A stretch of 64,000 nt of DNA from DASSUW01 sp963803335 (GTDB taxonomy: Bacteria > Actinomycetota > Thermoleophilia > Solirubrobacterales > Solirubrobacteraceae): the NCBI GenBank assembly GCA_963803335.1, contig CAWDME010000015.1:248001-312000 (forward strand), given 5' to 3'. The notes beneath the pieces are model-generated. The model saw only the letters and a list, made by a program, of their open reading frames with translations. It was not told the origin of the DNA and did not search any database. Within the stretch, counting starts at the first letter, position 1, and every line of letters begins with the position of its first letter. Below are positions 40,210 to 49,257 of this stretch, piece by piece. A program made the position numbers and the translations under genes.

Positions 40210-41093
40210 GCCTGCCCGACGACGTCCGCTCCGCCTGCGCGCGCGTCGCCGCCCGCGCGCGCCACGTCCGCATCGTGGAGGCTCAGATCGAGCCGTACGC
40301 GGCCACGCTGGCCGCCGAGTCCCCGCCGGCGCCCGACGTCGACGGCACACTGGAGGAGCGTGCCGCGTTCAGCCTCACGCTGAACGCGATCAACTTCGGC
40401 TCCGGCTGGTTCCCGACGCTGCGCAAGGTCGCGGGCAAGTCGGGCTTCTGGACCGTCGAGGCGGGCCTGCGCGCGCACGGGCCGTGGCCGGCAGAGGCGC
40501 TCGCGGCCATGACGGCGGAGGAGATCGCGGTGACGATCGGCCAGGACCCCGAACACGAGCTGATGGGCCACTTCGCGCGCCACCTGCGCGAGCTCGGGGA
40601 GCGGGTCCGCGACTGTGGGTCGTACCTCGCACTGGCCCGCGGCGGCGACGGCTCGGCGGTGCGGCTCGCCGAGTACCTCGGGAGCTGGCCGACGTTCCGC
40701 GACGTGTCCGAATACGACGGCTTCACGGTCCCGCTCTACAAGCGCGCCCAGATCGCGGCCGCCGACCTTGCGCTCGCGGGCATCGCGCCCGCGGACGACC
40801 TCGACCGGCTCACGATCTTCGCCGACAACCTCGTCCCGCACGTCCTGCGGATCGACGGCGTGCTCGAGTTCGACGGCGAGCTGGTCGCGCGGATCGACGC
40901 CGAGGAGCTGATCGAGCACGACTCGTCCGAGGAGGTCGAGATCCGCGCCTGCGCGCTGCACGCGGTCGAGCTGCTCGTGGCCGCCCACGGCGCGACGACG
41001 GCGACCGCCGTGGACAACATCCTCTGGCACCGCGGCGGCGGGCCGCGCTACAAGGCCCACCCGCGTCACCGCGCGCGCACGACGGACTACTGA
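40206..41093 (+). CDS. Queuosine 5'-phosphate N-glycosylase (DUF2419 family)
   Basis: A 295-residue protein of the queuosine-salvage family that releases queuine from queuosine 5'-monophosphate. Signature segments are FSLTLNAINFGSGWFPTL, FRDVSEYDGFTVPLYKRAQI and LTIFADNLVPHVLR, whose Asp is the expected catalytic residue. EVEIRACALHAVELL and a final VDNILWHRG follow. The family is widespread in eukaryotes but patchy in bacteria. No queuine transporter or tRNA-guanine transglycosylase gene is in the window, so whether the product feeds Q-tRNA here is open. The GTG start overlaps the upstream stop by 4 nt. Confidence 0.88.
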   Translation: MSLPDDVRSACARVAARARHVRIVEAQIEPYAATLAAESPPAPDVDGTLEERAAFSLTLNAINFGSGWFPTLRKVAGKSGFWTVEAGLRAHGPWPAEALAAMTAEEIAVTIGQDPEHELMGHFARHLRELGERVRDCGSYLALARGGDGSAVRLAEYLGSWPTFRDVSEYDGFTVPLYKRAQIAAADLALAGIAPADDLDRLTIFADNLVPHVLRIDGVLEFDGELVARIDAEELIEHDSSEEVEIRACALHAVELLVAAHGATTATAVDNILWHRGGGPRYKAHPRHRARTTDY

Positions 41094-41126
41094 TCACATT
41101 CGCGGCGCGTCCGCCGTTGGAGGGGC

Positions 41127-41567
41127 ATGTCCGCCTTCATCGTCCACGCAATGCCGGCCGGCGACGCCGACCCGTGCGCCCCCGCCGGGCGCGCCGTCGT
41201 CGCCGCGGGCCGCGAGCCCTGCCGCCGCTGCCTGCGCAACGCCACGCCCGGAGAACACCTGCTGCTCCTCCCCTACGACCCGTTCCTGGTCCGCAGCCCG
41301 TATACGGGCGAAGGGCCGGTCTACGTCCATGCGGACGGCTGCGAGCCGCACGCCGGCGAGCCCGACGTCCTGCCCGAGCAGGTCGACGAGCGCCGCCAGT
41401 TCTCGGTTCGCGCCTACGACGCCGAGGCGATGCTGGTCGGCGCCGAGGTCGTGCCCGGGCCCGAGCTCGCCGACCGCGCCCGCGCGCTGCTCGGCAACGG
41501 CGCCGAGTTCGTGCACGCGCACTTCGCCGGGCCGGGGTGCTTCGCGTTCCGGATCGATCGGGCCTGA
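41127..41567 (+). CDS. DUF1203 family protein
   Basis: 146 residues. PCRRCLRNATPGEHLLLLPY followed by DPF, GPVYVHADGCEPH and FVHAHFAGPGCFAFRIDR are the family pattern. Conserved Cys and His could bind a metal. A good Shine-Dalgarno (GGAGGGG) precedes ATG 41127. Function is unknown. It ends 2 nt before the stop of the convergent PEP mutase-like gene. Confidence 0.85.
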   Translation: MSAFIVHAMPAGDADPCAPAGRAVVAAGREPCRRCLRNATPGEHLLLLPYDPFLVRSPYTGEGPVYVHADGCEPHAGEPDVLPEQVDERRQFSVRAYDAEAMLVGAEVVPGPELADRARALLGNGAEFVHAHFAGPGCFAFRIDRA

Positions 41568-41569
41568 GG

Positions 41570-42343
41570 TCAGCGCAGCCAATCCGCCAGCGGAACCCGC
41601 GGCGTCAGCACCGAGAGGTCGCCGGCCCGCAACGCCTCCGCGGCGCCCGCGGCGGCGGCGACGGCGACCCACGTCAAGGCGCCGCCCACCGACACCCGCT
41701 GGGCGCCGGCCGCGAAGATCTCGGCGAGCACGAAGCCGGCGTGGCCGAGGACGTTGACCGGGCGCGAGACCGCGGAGCAGATCGCGCGGACCTGGTCAAC
41801 CTCCCGCAGGCCGGGCGCGAAGACGACATCGGCGCCGGCCCGCTCGTAGGCCTGCAGCCGGGCGATCGTGTCGTCGAGGTCGGTCACGCCGTGCAGGTGG
41901 TTCTCGGCGCGCGCCGTCAGCGTGAACGGGAAGTCGAGCGCCCGCGCGGCGTCCGCCGCCGCCGCCACACGCTCGGCCGCAGCGTCAACCGGCAGCAGGC
42001 CGCCTTCGGGGTCGTAGTCCTCGATCGAGCCGCCGACCGCGCCGGCGTCCGCCACGCGCGTGATCGCCGACGCCGCATCGCCGAGGCCGTTCTCGAGGTC
42101 GACCGCCACCGGCAGCGATGTCGCCCCGCACAGCACGCGGACGTGCTCGACCACCTCGTCGAGCGTCACGCCGCCGTCCAGCCGCCCGCGCGTGAACGCG
42201 AAGCCCGAGGAGGTCGTGGCGAGCGCCTTGAACCCGAGCGCCTCGAGCATGCGAGCCGAGCCGGCGTCCCACGGGTTCGGGATCAGGAACGGCTCGCGCT
42301 GGTGAAGGGCCCGGAATGTCTCGCCGCGTTCGCGCTGGGTCAT
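41570..42343 (-). CDS. Isocitrate lyase / PEP mutase family protein
   Basis: A 257-residue alpha/beta barrel of the ICL/PEPM superfamily. LIPNPWDAGSARMLEALGFK, VDLENGLGD (metal/substrate loop), GGSIEDYD and TLTARAENHL are characteristic. The catalytic KKCGH of true isocitrate lyase is absent, so it is not AceA. Members cleave or hydrolyse 2-hydroxy/2-oxo acids (2-methylisocitrate, oxaloacetate, phosphonopyruvate). Last gene of lutABC (4-nt overlap with lutC), so a role next to pyruvate or glyoxylate metabolism is likely. Confidence 0.85.
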   Translation of the reverse strand: MTQRERGETFRALHQREPFLIPNPWDAGSARMLEALGFKALATTSSGFAFTRGRLDGGVTLDEVVEHVRVLCGATSLPVAVDLENGLGDAASAITRVADAGAVGGSIEDYDPEGGLLPVDAAAERVAAAADAARALDFPFTLTARAENHLHGVTDLDDTIARLQAYERAGADVVFAPGLREVDQVRAICSAVSRPVNVLGHAGFVLAEIFAAGAQRVSVGGALTWVAVAAAAGAAEALRAGDLSVLTPRVPLADWLR

Positions 42344-42957
42344 GACACGACCAGTACATCGAGATTGCGCGGTCCGTGCACGCCCTCGACCCGCTCGAGC
42401 TCGATGTCCGAGGTGGCCGATGGCCCGCTCACGAGGGTGATCGGCCGCCCCTCGAGCGCGGGCTCGCGGAGCTGCGCCACCGCATCCGGCACGCCGGCCA
42501 CGATCGTGTCCGCCTCGACGATGCAGATGTGCCAGTCCGGAACGAGCGTCAGCGCGCGGCGGCCGGAGCGCTGGCCGCCGTCGAGGGCGATCGTGCCGGT
42601 CTCGGCGATCGCCAGCGCGCAGCCGGTCAGGACGCCGTCGAGGGCGTCGAGGTCCGCCGGCGACAGCGGCGGGTCGTCGACGACCAGCTCCACGCCGTCC
42701 AGCGCGGCCGGGCCACCCGGCGGCACCGCGATGCGCCTAGCGCCGCGCGCCGCGCAGAGGCGACTCACCGTCTCGGCCAGCTCGGCGGCGCCGATGCGTG
42801 TCACGGAAGCCTGATACTCGGCCACGCGCTCGCAAAAGCGATCGACGCTGCTGTCGTCGATGCGCGGGCCGCGGTAACGGCGCGGGATCTCCGGCGCGGC
42901 AGCGCCCGGCCCGAGCGCGGCCCGCACCCGGGCGAGCACGTCATCCCGAGCGCTCAC
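42340..42957 (-). CDS. lutC: Lactate utilization protein C (LUD domain)
   Basis: A 205-residue LUD-domain protein, part of the LutABC L-lactate dehydrogenase complex. GCALAIAETGTIALDGGQRS and ALTLVPDWHICIVEADTIV are the LUD signature, and the C-terminus has LVSGPSATSDIELERVEGVHGP. The GTG at 42957 overlaps lutB by 17 nt. In Bacillus subtilis LutABC oxidises L-lactate to pyruvate without a flavin dehydrogenase. Confidence 0.93.
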   Translation of the reverse strand: MSARDDVLARVRAALGPGAAAPEIPRRYRGPRIDDSSVDRFCERVAEYQASVTRIGAAELAETVSRLCAARGARRIAVPPGGPAALDGVELVVDDPPLSPADLDALDGVLTGCALAIAETGTIALDGGQRSGRRALTLVPDWHICIVEADTIVAGVPDAVAQLREPALEGRPITLVSGPSATSDIELERVEGVHGPRNLDVLVVS

Positions 42958-44308
42958 GCCACCAGTCCCGGAACGTCTGCTTCGGCGGGTCGGGCAGCTC
43001 GCGCATCGCGGTCCAACCGGGAAACGCCGCCTTCGCCAGCGGCCCGCGCCCCAGCCGCGCGAGCTTCTGCGCGCGCTCGTAGCGCGGCCGCGAGCCGAAC
43101 ACGCCGGCAACGATCTTCATCGCGAGCGTCTCGGGCGACAGCGACGACTTCTCCTCCCTGATCACCCGCGAGCGCAGGTGCACGAGCAGCGACGGAATCT
43201 CGATCTTGACTGGGCAGGCGTCGTAGCAGGCGCCGCACAGCGACGACGCCCACGGCAGCGTCGGGTGCGTGTCCAGCCCGAACAGCTGCGGCGACAGCAC
43301 CGCCCCGATCGGCCCCGGATACACCGACTCGTAGGCCTGACCGCCCACGCGCGAGTAGACCGGGCACACGTTCAGGCACGCGGAGCAGCGGATGCAGTGC
43401 AGCGCCTGACGCCCGACCTCGTCCGCCAGCACCTGGGTGCGCCCGCCGTCGAGCAGCACGAGGTGGAACTCCTCCGGCCCGTCATCAGGCCGCACGCCGG
43501 TCCACAGCGACGTGTACGGGTTCATCCGCTCCGCGGTCGAACTCCGCGGCAGCAGCTGCAGGAAGACCTCGAGGTCGCGCCACTCCGGCAGCACCTTCTC
43601 GATCCCCATCACGGTCACGAGCACGCGCGGGAGCGTCGTGCACATGCGCCCGTTGCCCTCGGACTCGACGACGGCGATCGTGCCCGTCTCCGCCACCCCG
43701 AAGTTCGCGCCCGACACGGCCACTGTTGCCGACAGGAACTTCTCGCGCAGGTGCAACCGGGCCGCCTCCGCGATCGCGCCGGCGTCGCTCGCCAGCGTTC
43801 GGTCGGTGATCGTGCGCTCGAACAGCGCCTTGATCTCCATCCGGTTCAGATGGATCGCCGGCACGAGGATGTGCGAGGTCTTGTCGTGCGAGAGCTGCAG
43901 GATCAGCTCGGCGAGGTCGGTCTCGATCGCGCTGATGCCCTGCGCCGCCAACGCGTCGTTGAGCCCGATCTCGTCGGTGGCGATCGACTTGACCTTCACG
44001 ACCTCCGACGCGCCGTGCGACCGCGCCACCGACGCGACGATCGCATCCGCCTCCGCCCCGTCGCGCGCCCAGTGCACGACGCCCCCGGCGCGCGTTACGG
44101 ACTCCTCGAGCCGCTCGAGCTGCTCCGGCAGCGTCGCCATCGCGCGCGCCTTGATCGCCGCGCCCGCGTCGCGTAGCGCCTCCCAGTCCGGCAGCTCGCC
44201 CACCGCCCGCAGCCGCTTGGCCCGGATCGTCGACGTCGCCTTGCCGAGGTTGCGGCGCAGCTGCGCGTTCTGCAGCGTCTCGTGCGCCGCCGCCGGAAAG
44301 CCCTTCAT
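42941..44308 (-). CDS. lutB: Lactate utilization iron-sulfur protein B
   Basis: A 455-residue LUD-domain protein fused to a ferredoxin-like part. The N-terminal LUD region has GASEVVKVKSIATDEIGLND and SGANFGVAETGTIAVVESEG. The two 4Fe-4S motifs are HCIRCSACLNVCPVY and LCGACYDACPVK. It ends with the LutB-type FPGWTAMRELPDPPKQTFRD. ATG 44308 overlaps lutA by 4 nt. Central electron-transfer subunit of LutABC. Confidence 0.95.
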   Translation of the reverse strand: MKGFPAAAHETLQNAQLRRNLGKATSTIRAKRLRAVGELPDWEALRDAGAAIKARAMATLPEQLERLEESVTRAGGVVHWARDGAEADAIVASVARSHGASEVVKVKSIATDEIGLNDALAAQGISAIETDLAELILQLSHDKTSHILVPAIHLNRMEIKALFERTITDRTLASDAGAIAEAARLHLREKFLSATVAVSGANFGVAETGTIAVVESEGNGRMCTTLPRVLVTVMGIEKVLPEWRDLEVFLQLLPRSSTAERMNPYTSLWTGVRPDDGPEEFHLVLLDGGRTQVLADEVGRQALHCIRCSACLNVCPVYSRVGGQAYESVYPGPIGAVLSPQLFGLDTHPTLPWASSLCGACYDACPVKIEIPSLLVHLRSRVIREEKSSLSPETLAMKIVAGVFGSRPRYERAQKLARLGRGPLAKAAFPGWTAMRELPDPPKQTFRDWWRERSG

Positions 44309-44985
44309 CCGGTGGCCGCCAGGATCTCCGCCAGGTGCATCGTCCGCACCCCGGCGCGCTGCCGGCGCAACGCTCCGCCGATGTGCATCAGACACGAGTT
44401 GTCCGCCGCCGTGCACACCTCGGCACGCGTGTCCAGCACGCGCCGCAGCTTGTCGGACAGCATCGCCATCGACGTGTCAGCGTTCTTGACCGCGAACGTC
44501 CCGCCGAAGCCGCAACACTCGTCGGCGTCCGGGAGCTCGACCAGGTCGATCCCCTGCACGGCCGCCAGCAGCCGCCGCGGCCGGTCACCCACGTGCAAGA
44601 GCCGCAGCGAGTGGCAGGTCGGGTGCAGCGTCACGCGGTGCGGGAACGACGCGCCGACATCCGTCACGCCCAGGCGGTCGACCAGGAACTCCGTCAGCTC
44701 GTACAGCCGCGCGGCAGCCGACGGCACGTGCTCGCGCACGTACCCGACGCACGATGCGGACGGCGACACGACGACGTCATGCCCGTCGAACACCCGCTCC
44801 CAGCGCCGGACGAGTGCCTGACCCTGGTCGGCGTAGCCCGTGTTCCCGTGCATCTGGCCGCAGCACGTTTGCTCCTCCGGGAACACCACCTCGTGGCCGA
44901 GCCGCTCGAGCAGCGTGACGACCGCCTGGCCCGTCGCCGGGAACAGCGTGTCGTTGAAACAGGTGATGAATAGTGCGCAGCGCAA
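44305..44985 (-). CDS. lutA: Lactate utilization protein A (Cys-rich CCG domain)
   Basis: A 226-residue protein with two Cys-rich CCG repeats, EEQTCCGQMHGNTGYADQ and DECCGFGGTFAVKNAD, plus CF near the start and HPTCH. These bind an Fe-S cluster as in heterodisulfide-reductase-like subunits. The start is TTG 44985 (translated MRCALFITCFND), which gives the native beginning; there is no ATG upstream in frame. It opens the minus-strand lut operon, 40 nt from the divergent lctP. Confidence 0.93.
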   Translation of the reverse strand: MRCALFITCFNDTLFPATGQAVVTLLERLGHEVVFPEEQTCCGQMHGNTGYADQGQALVRRWERVFDGHDVVVSPSASCVGYVREHVPSAAARLYELTEFLVDRLGVTDVGASFPHRVTLHPTCHSLRLLHVGDRPRRLLAAVQGIDLVELPDADECCGFGGTFAVKNADTSMAMLSDKLRRVLDTRAEVCTAADNSCLMHIGGALRRQRAGVRTMHLAEILAATG

Positions 44986-44989
44986 TGCG

Positions 44990-45010
44990 GGTACAGGGCG
45001 GCAAGGTACC
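44990..45010. promoter_or_regulatory. Candidate operator between lutA and lctP
   Basis: An inverted repeat GGTAC (44990-44994) ... GTACC (45006-45010) with 11 nt between lies inside the 40-nt gap between the two divergent start codons. Any lactate-responsive repressor (GntR/LldR or LutR type) would be expected to bind about here; none is encoded in the window. The AGGAGG for lctP (45012-45017) starts directly after it. Confidence 0.4.
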
Positions 45011-45025
45011 TAGGAGGGAGAGGCG

Positions 45026-46687
45026 ATGTACAAGCAGGTGCTCGACCCTGTCGGCGATTCGCTGTTCGTGAGCGCGATCTTCGCCGCGCTGCCGCTGATC
45101 GCCCTGTTCATTCTGCTCGGCGGCCTGAAGTGGAAGGCGCACTGGGCTGCGCTCGCGTCGCTGGCGATCGCGCTGATCGTCGCGATCGTCGTCTACTCGA
45201 TGCCTGCCGGCCAGGCATTCGACGCCGCGATCCTAGGCGCGTGCTTCGGCCTGTTCCCGATCATGTGGATCGTCTGGAATGCGATCTGGATCTACAACAT
45301 GACGGATCTGACCGGCCACTTCGCGGTGCTCCGGCGGTCGTTCGCGTCGGTCTCCGATGACCAGCGCATCCAGGCGGTCATCATCGCGTTCTCGTTCGGC
45401 GCGCTGATCGAGGCGCTCGCGGGCTTCGGCGCGCCCGTGGCGATCACCTCGGCGATGCTGATGGCGCTCGGCTTCAAGCCGGTCAAGGCGGCGGCCGTCG
45501 CCTTGGTCGCCAACACGGCGCCGGTGGCGTTTGGCGCGATAGCGACCCCGATCATCACCCTGTCGGAGGTCAGTTCGCTGCCCAAGGACGACCTCGGCGG
45601 GATGGTTGGGCGCCAGACACCGTTCCTCGCCCTGATCGTGCCGCTGATCCTGATCGGCATGGTCGACGGCCGGCGTGGCGTCCGGCAGACGTGGCCGGCT
45701 GCGCTCGCCGGCGGGACCGCCTTCGCCATCGGGCAGTTCGCGTGCGCCAACTACTTCTCGGTCGAGATCACCGACATCGTCGCGTCGCTCCTGTCCGCTG
45801 TCGCGATCGTCGCGCTGCTGCGCGTGTGGCAGCCGGCTGAGCCGCTGCACGGCGAGCGCTTCACGCGACCCGCGATGGCCGGCGCCGCAACGGCGGATGC
45901 CACGCACGAGGCCGAGGTGCGCCGCCGCAGCGACGACAGCCATGACAGCCGCCGCGACGTGATCCTGGCCTACGCGCCGTATGTGATCATCGTGCTCGTG
46001 CTCTCGCTGGCCCAGTGGGGCCCGATCAAGGACGCGCTCGACAGCGTGACCAAGCAGATCGACTGGCCGGGCCTGAACGTCCTCAACGCCAAGGGCGAAG
46101 AGCCGGGGCCAGCGATCTTCAAGTTCAACTGGGCGCTCACGCCGGGCACGCTGCTGCTCATCTCGGGTTTCCTGACGATGATCGTGCTCCGCGTCTCGCC
46201 CGGCCGCGCGCTGCGCGCCTACGGCAGCATGCTCAACCAGCTCAAGTGGGCGACGCTCACGGTGGCGACCGTGCTGGCGCTGGCGTACGTCATGAACTTC
46301 TCGGCGCAGACGCTGACGCTCGGCCAGTGGATCGCCGGCGCGGGCGGCATCCTGGCGTTGCTGTCGCCGATCATCGGCTGGCTCGGAGTGGCGGTGACCG
46401 GGTCGGACACGTCGTCGAACTCGCTCTTCGGCGCGCTCCAGGTCCAGGCGGCGCGGGAGGCGGGACTCGATCAGACGCTGCTCGCCGCAGCGAACTCGTC
46501 GGGCGGTGTCCTCGGCAAGCTGATTTCGCCGCAGAACCTCGCGATCGGGGCCGCCGCGGTGGGCATGGCCGGGCAGGAGGGCGAGATCTTCCGCAAGGTG
46601 ATCGGGTGGAGCTTGTTCCTGTTGGCGATCATGTGCGTGATCGTTCTGCTGCAATCCACAGCGATCCTCTCGTGGATGGTCGTCTAG
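45026..46687 (+). CDS. lctP: L-lactate permease
   Basis: A 553-residue LctP/LldP-family transporter with about 12-14 helices. It imports lactate, and in related proteins glycolate, with protons. FGALIEALAGFGAPVAITSA, ANTAPVAFGAIATPI and VAVTGSDTSSNSLFGALQ are the family signatures; a charged cytoplasmic loop lies near residues 280-320. A strong AGGAGG stands 8 nt before the ATG. It is first in the lctP-glcD-glcE-glcF-aceB operon. Confidence 0.96.
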   Translation: MYKQVLDPVGDSLFVSAIFAALPLIALFILLGGLKWKAHWAALASLAIALIVAIVVYSMPAGQAFDAAILGACFGLFPIMWIVWNAIWIYNMTDLTGHFAVLRRSFASVSDDQRIQAVIIAFSFGALIEALAGFGAPVAITSAMLMALGFKPVKAAAVALVANTAPVAFGAIATPIITLSEVSSLPKDDLGGMVGRQTPFLALIVPLILIGMVDGRRGVRQTWPAALAGGTAFAIGQFACANYFSVEITDIVASLLSAVAIVALLRVWQPAEPLHGERFTRPAMAGAATADATHEAEVRRRSDDSHDSRRDVILAYAPYVIIVLVLSLAQWGPIKDALDSVTKQIDWPGLNVLNAKGEEPGPAIFKFNWALTPGTLLLISGFLTMIVLRVSPGRALRAYGSMLNQLKWATLTVATVLALAYVMNFSAQTLTLGQWIAGAGGILALLSPIIGWLGVAVTGSDTSSNSLFGALQVQAAREAGLDQTLLAAANSSGGVLGKLISPQNLAIGAAAVGMAGQEGEIFRKVIGWSLFLLAIMCVIVLLQSTAILSWMVV

Positions 46688-48195
46688 CCGCAGCCCCCGA
46701 AGGACCCACCGTCGCTCCGGACGCGCCGGAGGCGAAGGCCTCCGGGCGCGACCTGCGCGAGCTCGTCACCGAGCTGCGCGGGATCTGCGGCGACGAGTGG
46801 ACCTACACACAGGAGCACCAGCTCCGCACCTACGAGTCCGACGGCCTGCTGCAGTACCACGCGATACCCGCGGCGGCGGTGCTCCCGAGCACCGCCGAGC
46901 AGGTCCGCGACGTGGTGCGCGCCTGCGCGCGCGCCGAGGTCCCGTGGGTGGCCCGCGGCTCGGGCTCCGGCCTGTCCGGCGGGGCGCTGCCGATCGAGGA
47001 CGGCGTGCTGATCGTGCTCTCGCGGATGAAGCGCATCCTCGACATCGACCTCGAGAACCACCGCATCTGCGTCGAGCCGGGGGTGACGAACCTCAACGTG
47101 TCGGCGGCTGTGAAGCCGGGGTTCTTCTATCCGCCCGACCCGTCGAGCCAGATCGTCTGCTCGATCGGCGGCAACGTGGCCGAGAACTCCGGCGGCGCGC
47201 ACTGCTTCAAGTACGGCTTCACGACCAACTACGTGACCGGCCTGGAGCTCGTGTTCCCGGACGGCGAGATGGTGCAGGTCGGCGGCTACGAGCTCGACCC
47301 TCCCGGCTACGACCTGCTCGGGGCGTTCGTCGGCTCCGAGGGCACGCTCGGCGTCGCCACCAAGGTGTGGCTGAAGATCGTCCCCGTGCCGGAGAGCGTG
47401 CGCACGCTCGTGGCGTTCTTCGACCACACGCGCGAAGCGGGCGAGGCGGTGTCGGAGATCGTGCAGGGCGGCGTCGTCCCCGGCGCGATCGAGATGATGG
47501 ACGCGCTGTCGATCGAGGCGTCGGAGAAGAGCGCCAAGGCGGGATTCCCGATGCGCGGCGCCGCGCTGCTGGTCGAGCTCGACGGCGCCGAGCGCGAGTG
47601 CGACGCGCGCTTCGAGGAGGTCACCGCGATCTGCGAGCGCCACGGGTCCGACGACGTGCGCGTGGCGCGCGACGAGGAGGAGCGCCAGCGCTTCTGGCGC
47701 GCCCGCAAGGCCGCGTTCGCGGCGATGGGCCGGATCGCGCCCAACTACTTCGTGCAAGACGGCGTGATCCCGCGCACCAAGCTGCCGGAGGTGCTCGAGA
47801 AGATCGACGACCTCGGCCGCGAGTACGGCCTCGGCGTCGCCAACGTCTTCCACGCCGGCGACGGCAACCTGCACCCGCTCGTCTGTTACGACGGCGCGGT
47901 CGAGGGCGAGGCCGCCCGGGCGGAGGAGCTGTCCGGCCGGATCCTCGATGTCTGCCTCGAAGCCGGCGGGTCGATCACCGGCGAGCACGGCGTCGGCGTC
48001 GACAAGAAGAAGCACATGCCGAAGATGTTCGGGGAGGCCGATCTCGACGCGTTCCAGCGGCTGCGCTGCGCGTTCGACCCGGCCGGGCTTGCGAACCCCG
48101 GCAAGGTGATGCCGACGCCGCGACTGTGCGGCGAGGTCCCCGGTCCGTACCGCCAGCATCCGCTCGAGGCAGCGGGCCTGGCGGACCGGTTCTGA
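46672..48195 (+). CDS. glcD: Glycolate oxidase subunit GlcD (FAD-linked)
   Basis: A 507-residue FAD-binding subunit that oxidises glycolate (or D-lactate). PCMH/FAD-binding_4 stretch: ARGSGSGLSGGALPIEDGVL, PPDPSSQIVCSIGGNVAENS, SEGTLGVATKVWLK. The C-terminal FAD-linked oxidase domain has ANVFHAGDGNLHPLVCYD and SITGEHGVGVDKKKHMPKMF. GTG 46672 overlaps the lctP end by 16 nt. With GlcE and GlcF it makes the three-part complex; D-lactate dehydrogenase activity is an alternative. Confidence 0.94.
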   Translation: MDGRLAAAPEGPTVAPDAPEAKASGRDLRELVTELRGICGDEWTYTQEHQLRTYESDGLLQYHAIPAAAVLPSTAEQVRDVVRACARAEVPWVARGSGSGLSGGALPIEDGVLIVLSRMKRILDIDLENHRICVEPGVTNLNVSAAVKPGFFYPPDPSSQIVCSIGGNVAENSGGAHCFKYGFTTNYVTGLELVFPDGEMVQVGGYELDPPGYDLLGAFVGSEGTLGVATKVWLKIVPVPESVRTLVAFFDHTREAGEAVSEIVQGGVVPGAIEMMDALSIEASEKSAKAGFPMRGAALLVELDGAERECDARFEEVTAICERHGSDDVRVARDEEERQRFWRARKAAFAAMGRIAPNYFVQDGVIPRTKLPEVLEKIDDLGREYGLGVANVFHAGDGNLHPLVCYDGAVEGEAARAEELSGRILDVCLEAGGSITGEHGVGVDKKKHMPKMFGEADLDAFQRLRCAFDPAGLANPGKVMPTPRLCGEVPGPYRQHPLEAAGLADRF

Positions 48196-49256
48196 TGACC
48201 GCCGAGGAGGCCGCGGCCGAGATCCGCGGACTCGAGGCGGTGCGCCCGCGCGGCGGCGGGACGAAGCTCGGCTGGAGTCCGCGCACCGACGCGGTCGACT
48301 TCGACACCACGCGCTTCGACCGCATCCTCGAGCACAACGAGGGCGACTTCACCGCGATCCTCGAGGCCGGGGTGCCGCTGGTCGAGGCCCAGGCTCGGTT
48401 CGCCGGCGCCGGCCAGATGCTGGCGATCGACCCGCCGCTCGGCGCCGGCGATGCGGCCACGATCGGCGGCGTGATGGCGACCAACGACGCCGGGCCGCTG
48501 CGCCACCGCTACGGCAGCATGCGCGACCTCGTGGTCGGCGTGACCGTCGTGCTGTCCGACGGCACGATCGCCCAGTCGGGCGGCAAGGTGATCAAGAACG
48601 TCGCCGGCTATGACCTCGGGAAGCTGTTCACCGGCTCGTACGGGACGCTCGGGCTGATCGTGAAGGTCGCGGTCCGCCTGCATCCCGCGCCCGAGCGCAC
48701 CGCCACGCTGACCGCACGCGGCGACGACGCGGGGGCGCTCGCCGCCGCGGCCCGCCATCTCGCGGCGCTCCCGCTCGAGGCCGAGTGTCTGGACGTCTGC
48801 TGGGAGGGCGGCGAGGGCCGCCTCGACGTCCGCTTCGGCGGCGCGACCGCGCAGGAGCGTGCGCACGAGGCCGCCAAGCACCTCGAGCTGGCGACCGAGA
48901 TCGCGGACGACGACCACGAGATCTGGGCGCGCCAGCGGGCGCGGCAGCGATCGGACGATGTCGTCGTGAAGATCTCCGGCCGCCCGACGGACCTGGAGAG
49001 CGTGATCGCCGCCGCCGGCGGCGGCCGGGTCGTCTCGCGCGCGGCGCTCGGCATCTCCTACGTGGCGGGCGCCGACGTCGCCGCCCTGCGCGACGCGCTC
49101 GCCCCGCGCGCCTGCACGGTGCTCGACGGCGCCGACCGCGTCGAACAGCCGTGGCCGGCCGTCGATCCCGGCGCCCTGGCCGTGATGGAGCGCATCAAGG
49201 CGCGCTTCGATCCCGCCCGCACGTTCAGGCCGGGCGCTTTCGTGGGAGGACTGTGA
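48195..49256 (+). CDS. glcE: Glycolate oxidase subunit GlcE (FAD-binding)
   Basis: A 353-residue second FAD-binding subunit. VRPRGGGTKLGW, AAGDAATIGGV-type region (GAGDAATIGGVMATNDAGPL), KVIKNVAGYDLGKLFTGSYG and a final RFDPARTFRPGAFVG are standard GlcE features. It lacks the GlcD C-terminal catalytic half, as expected. ATG 48195 shares its A with the glcD TGA. Confidence 0.94.
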   Translation: MTAEEAAAEIRGLEAVRPRGGGTKLGWSPRTDAVDFDTTRFDRILEHNEGDFTAILEAGVPLVEAQARFAGAGQMLAIDPPLGAGDAATIGGVMATNDAGPLRHRYGSMRDLVVGVTVVLSDGTIAQSGGKVIKNVAGYDLGKLFTGSYGTLGLIVKVAVRLHPAPERTATLTARGDDAGALAAAARHLAALPLEAECLDVCWEGGEGRLDVRFGGATAQERAHEAAKHLELATEIADDDHEIWARQRARQRSDDVVVKISGRPTDLESVIAAAGGGRVVSRAALGISYVAGADVAALRDALAPRACTVLDGADRVEQPWPAVDPGALAVMERIKARFDPARTFRPGAFVGGL

Positions 49257-49257
49257 C

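Noticed and set aside
41570..42343. Isocitrate lyase completing a glyoxylate shunt with aceB
   Set aside because: At 257 residues without KKCGH it is a PEP mutase/methylisocitrate-lyase-type protein, not AceA.
46797..48194. Long Arg-rich plus frame overlapping glcD and running into glcE
   Set aside because: The glcD frame has clear FAD-domain motifs; the other is a high-GC shadow that happens to join glcE in frame.
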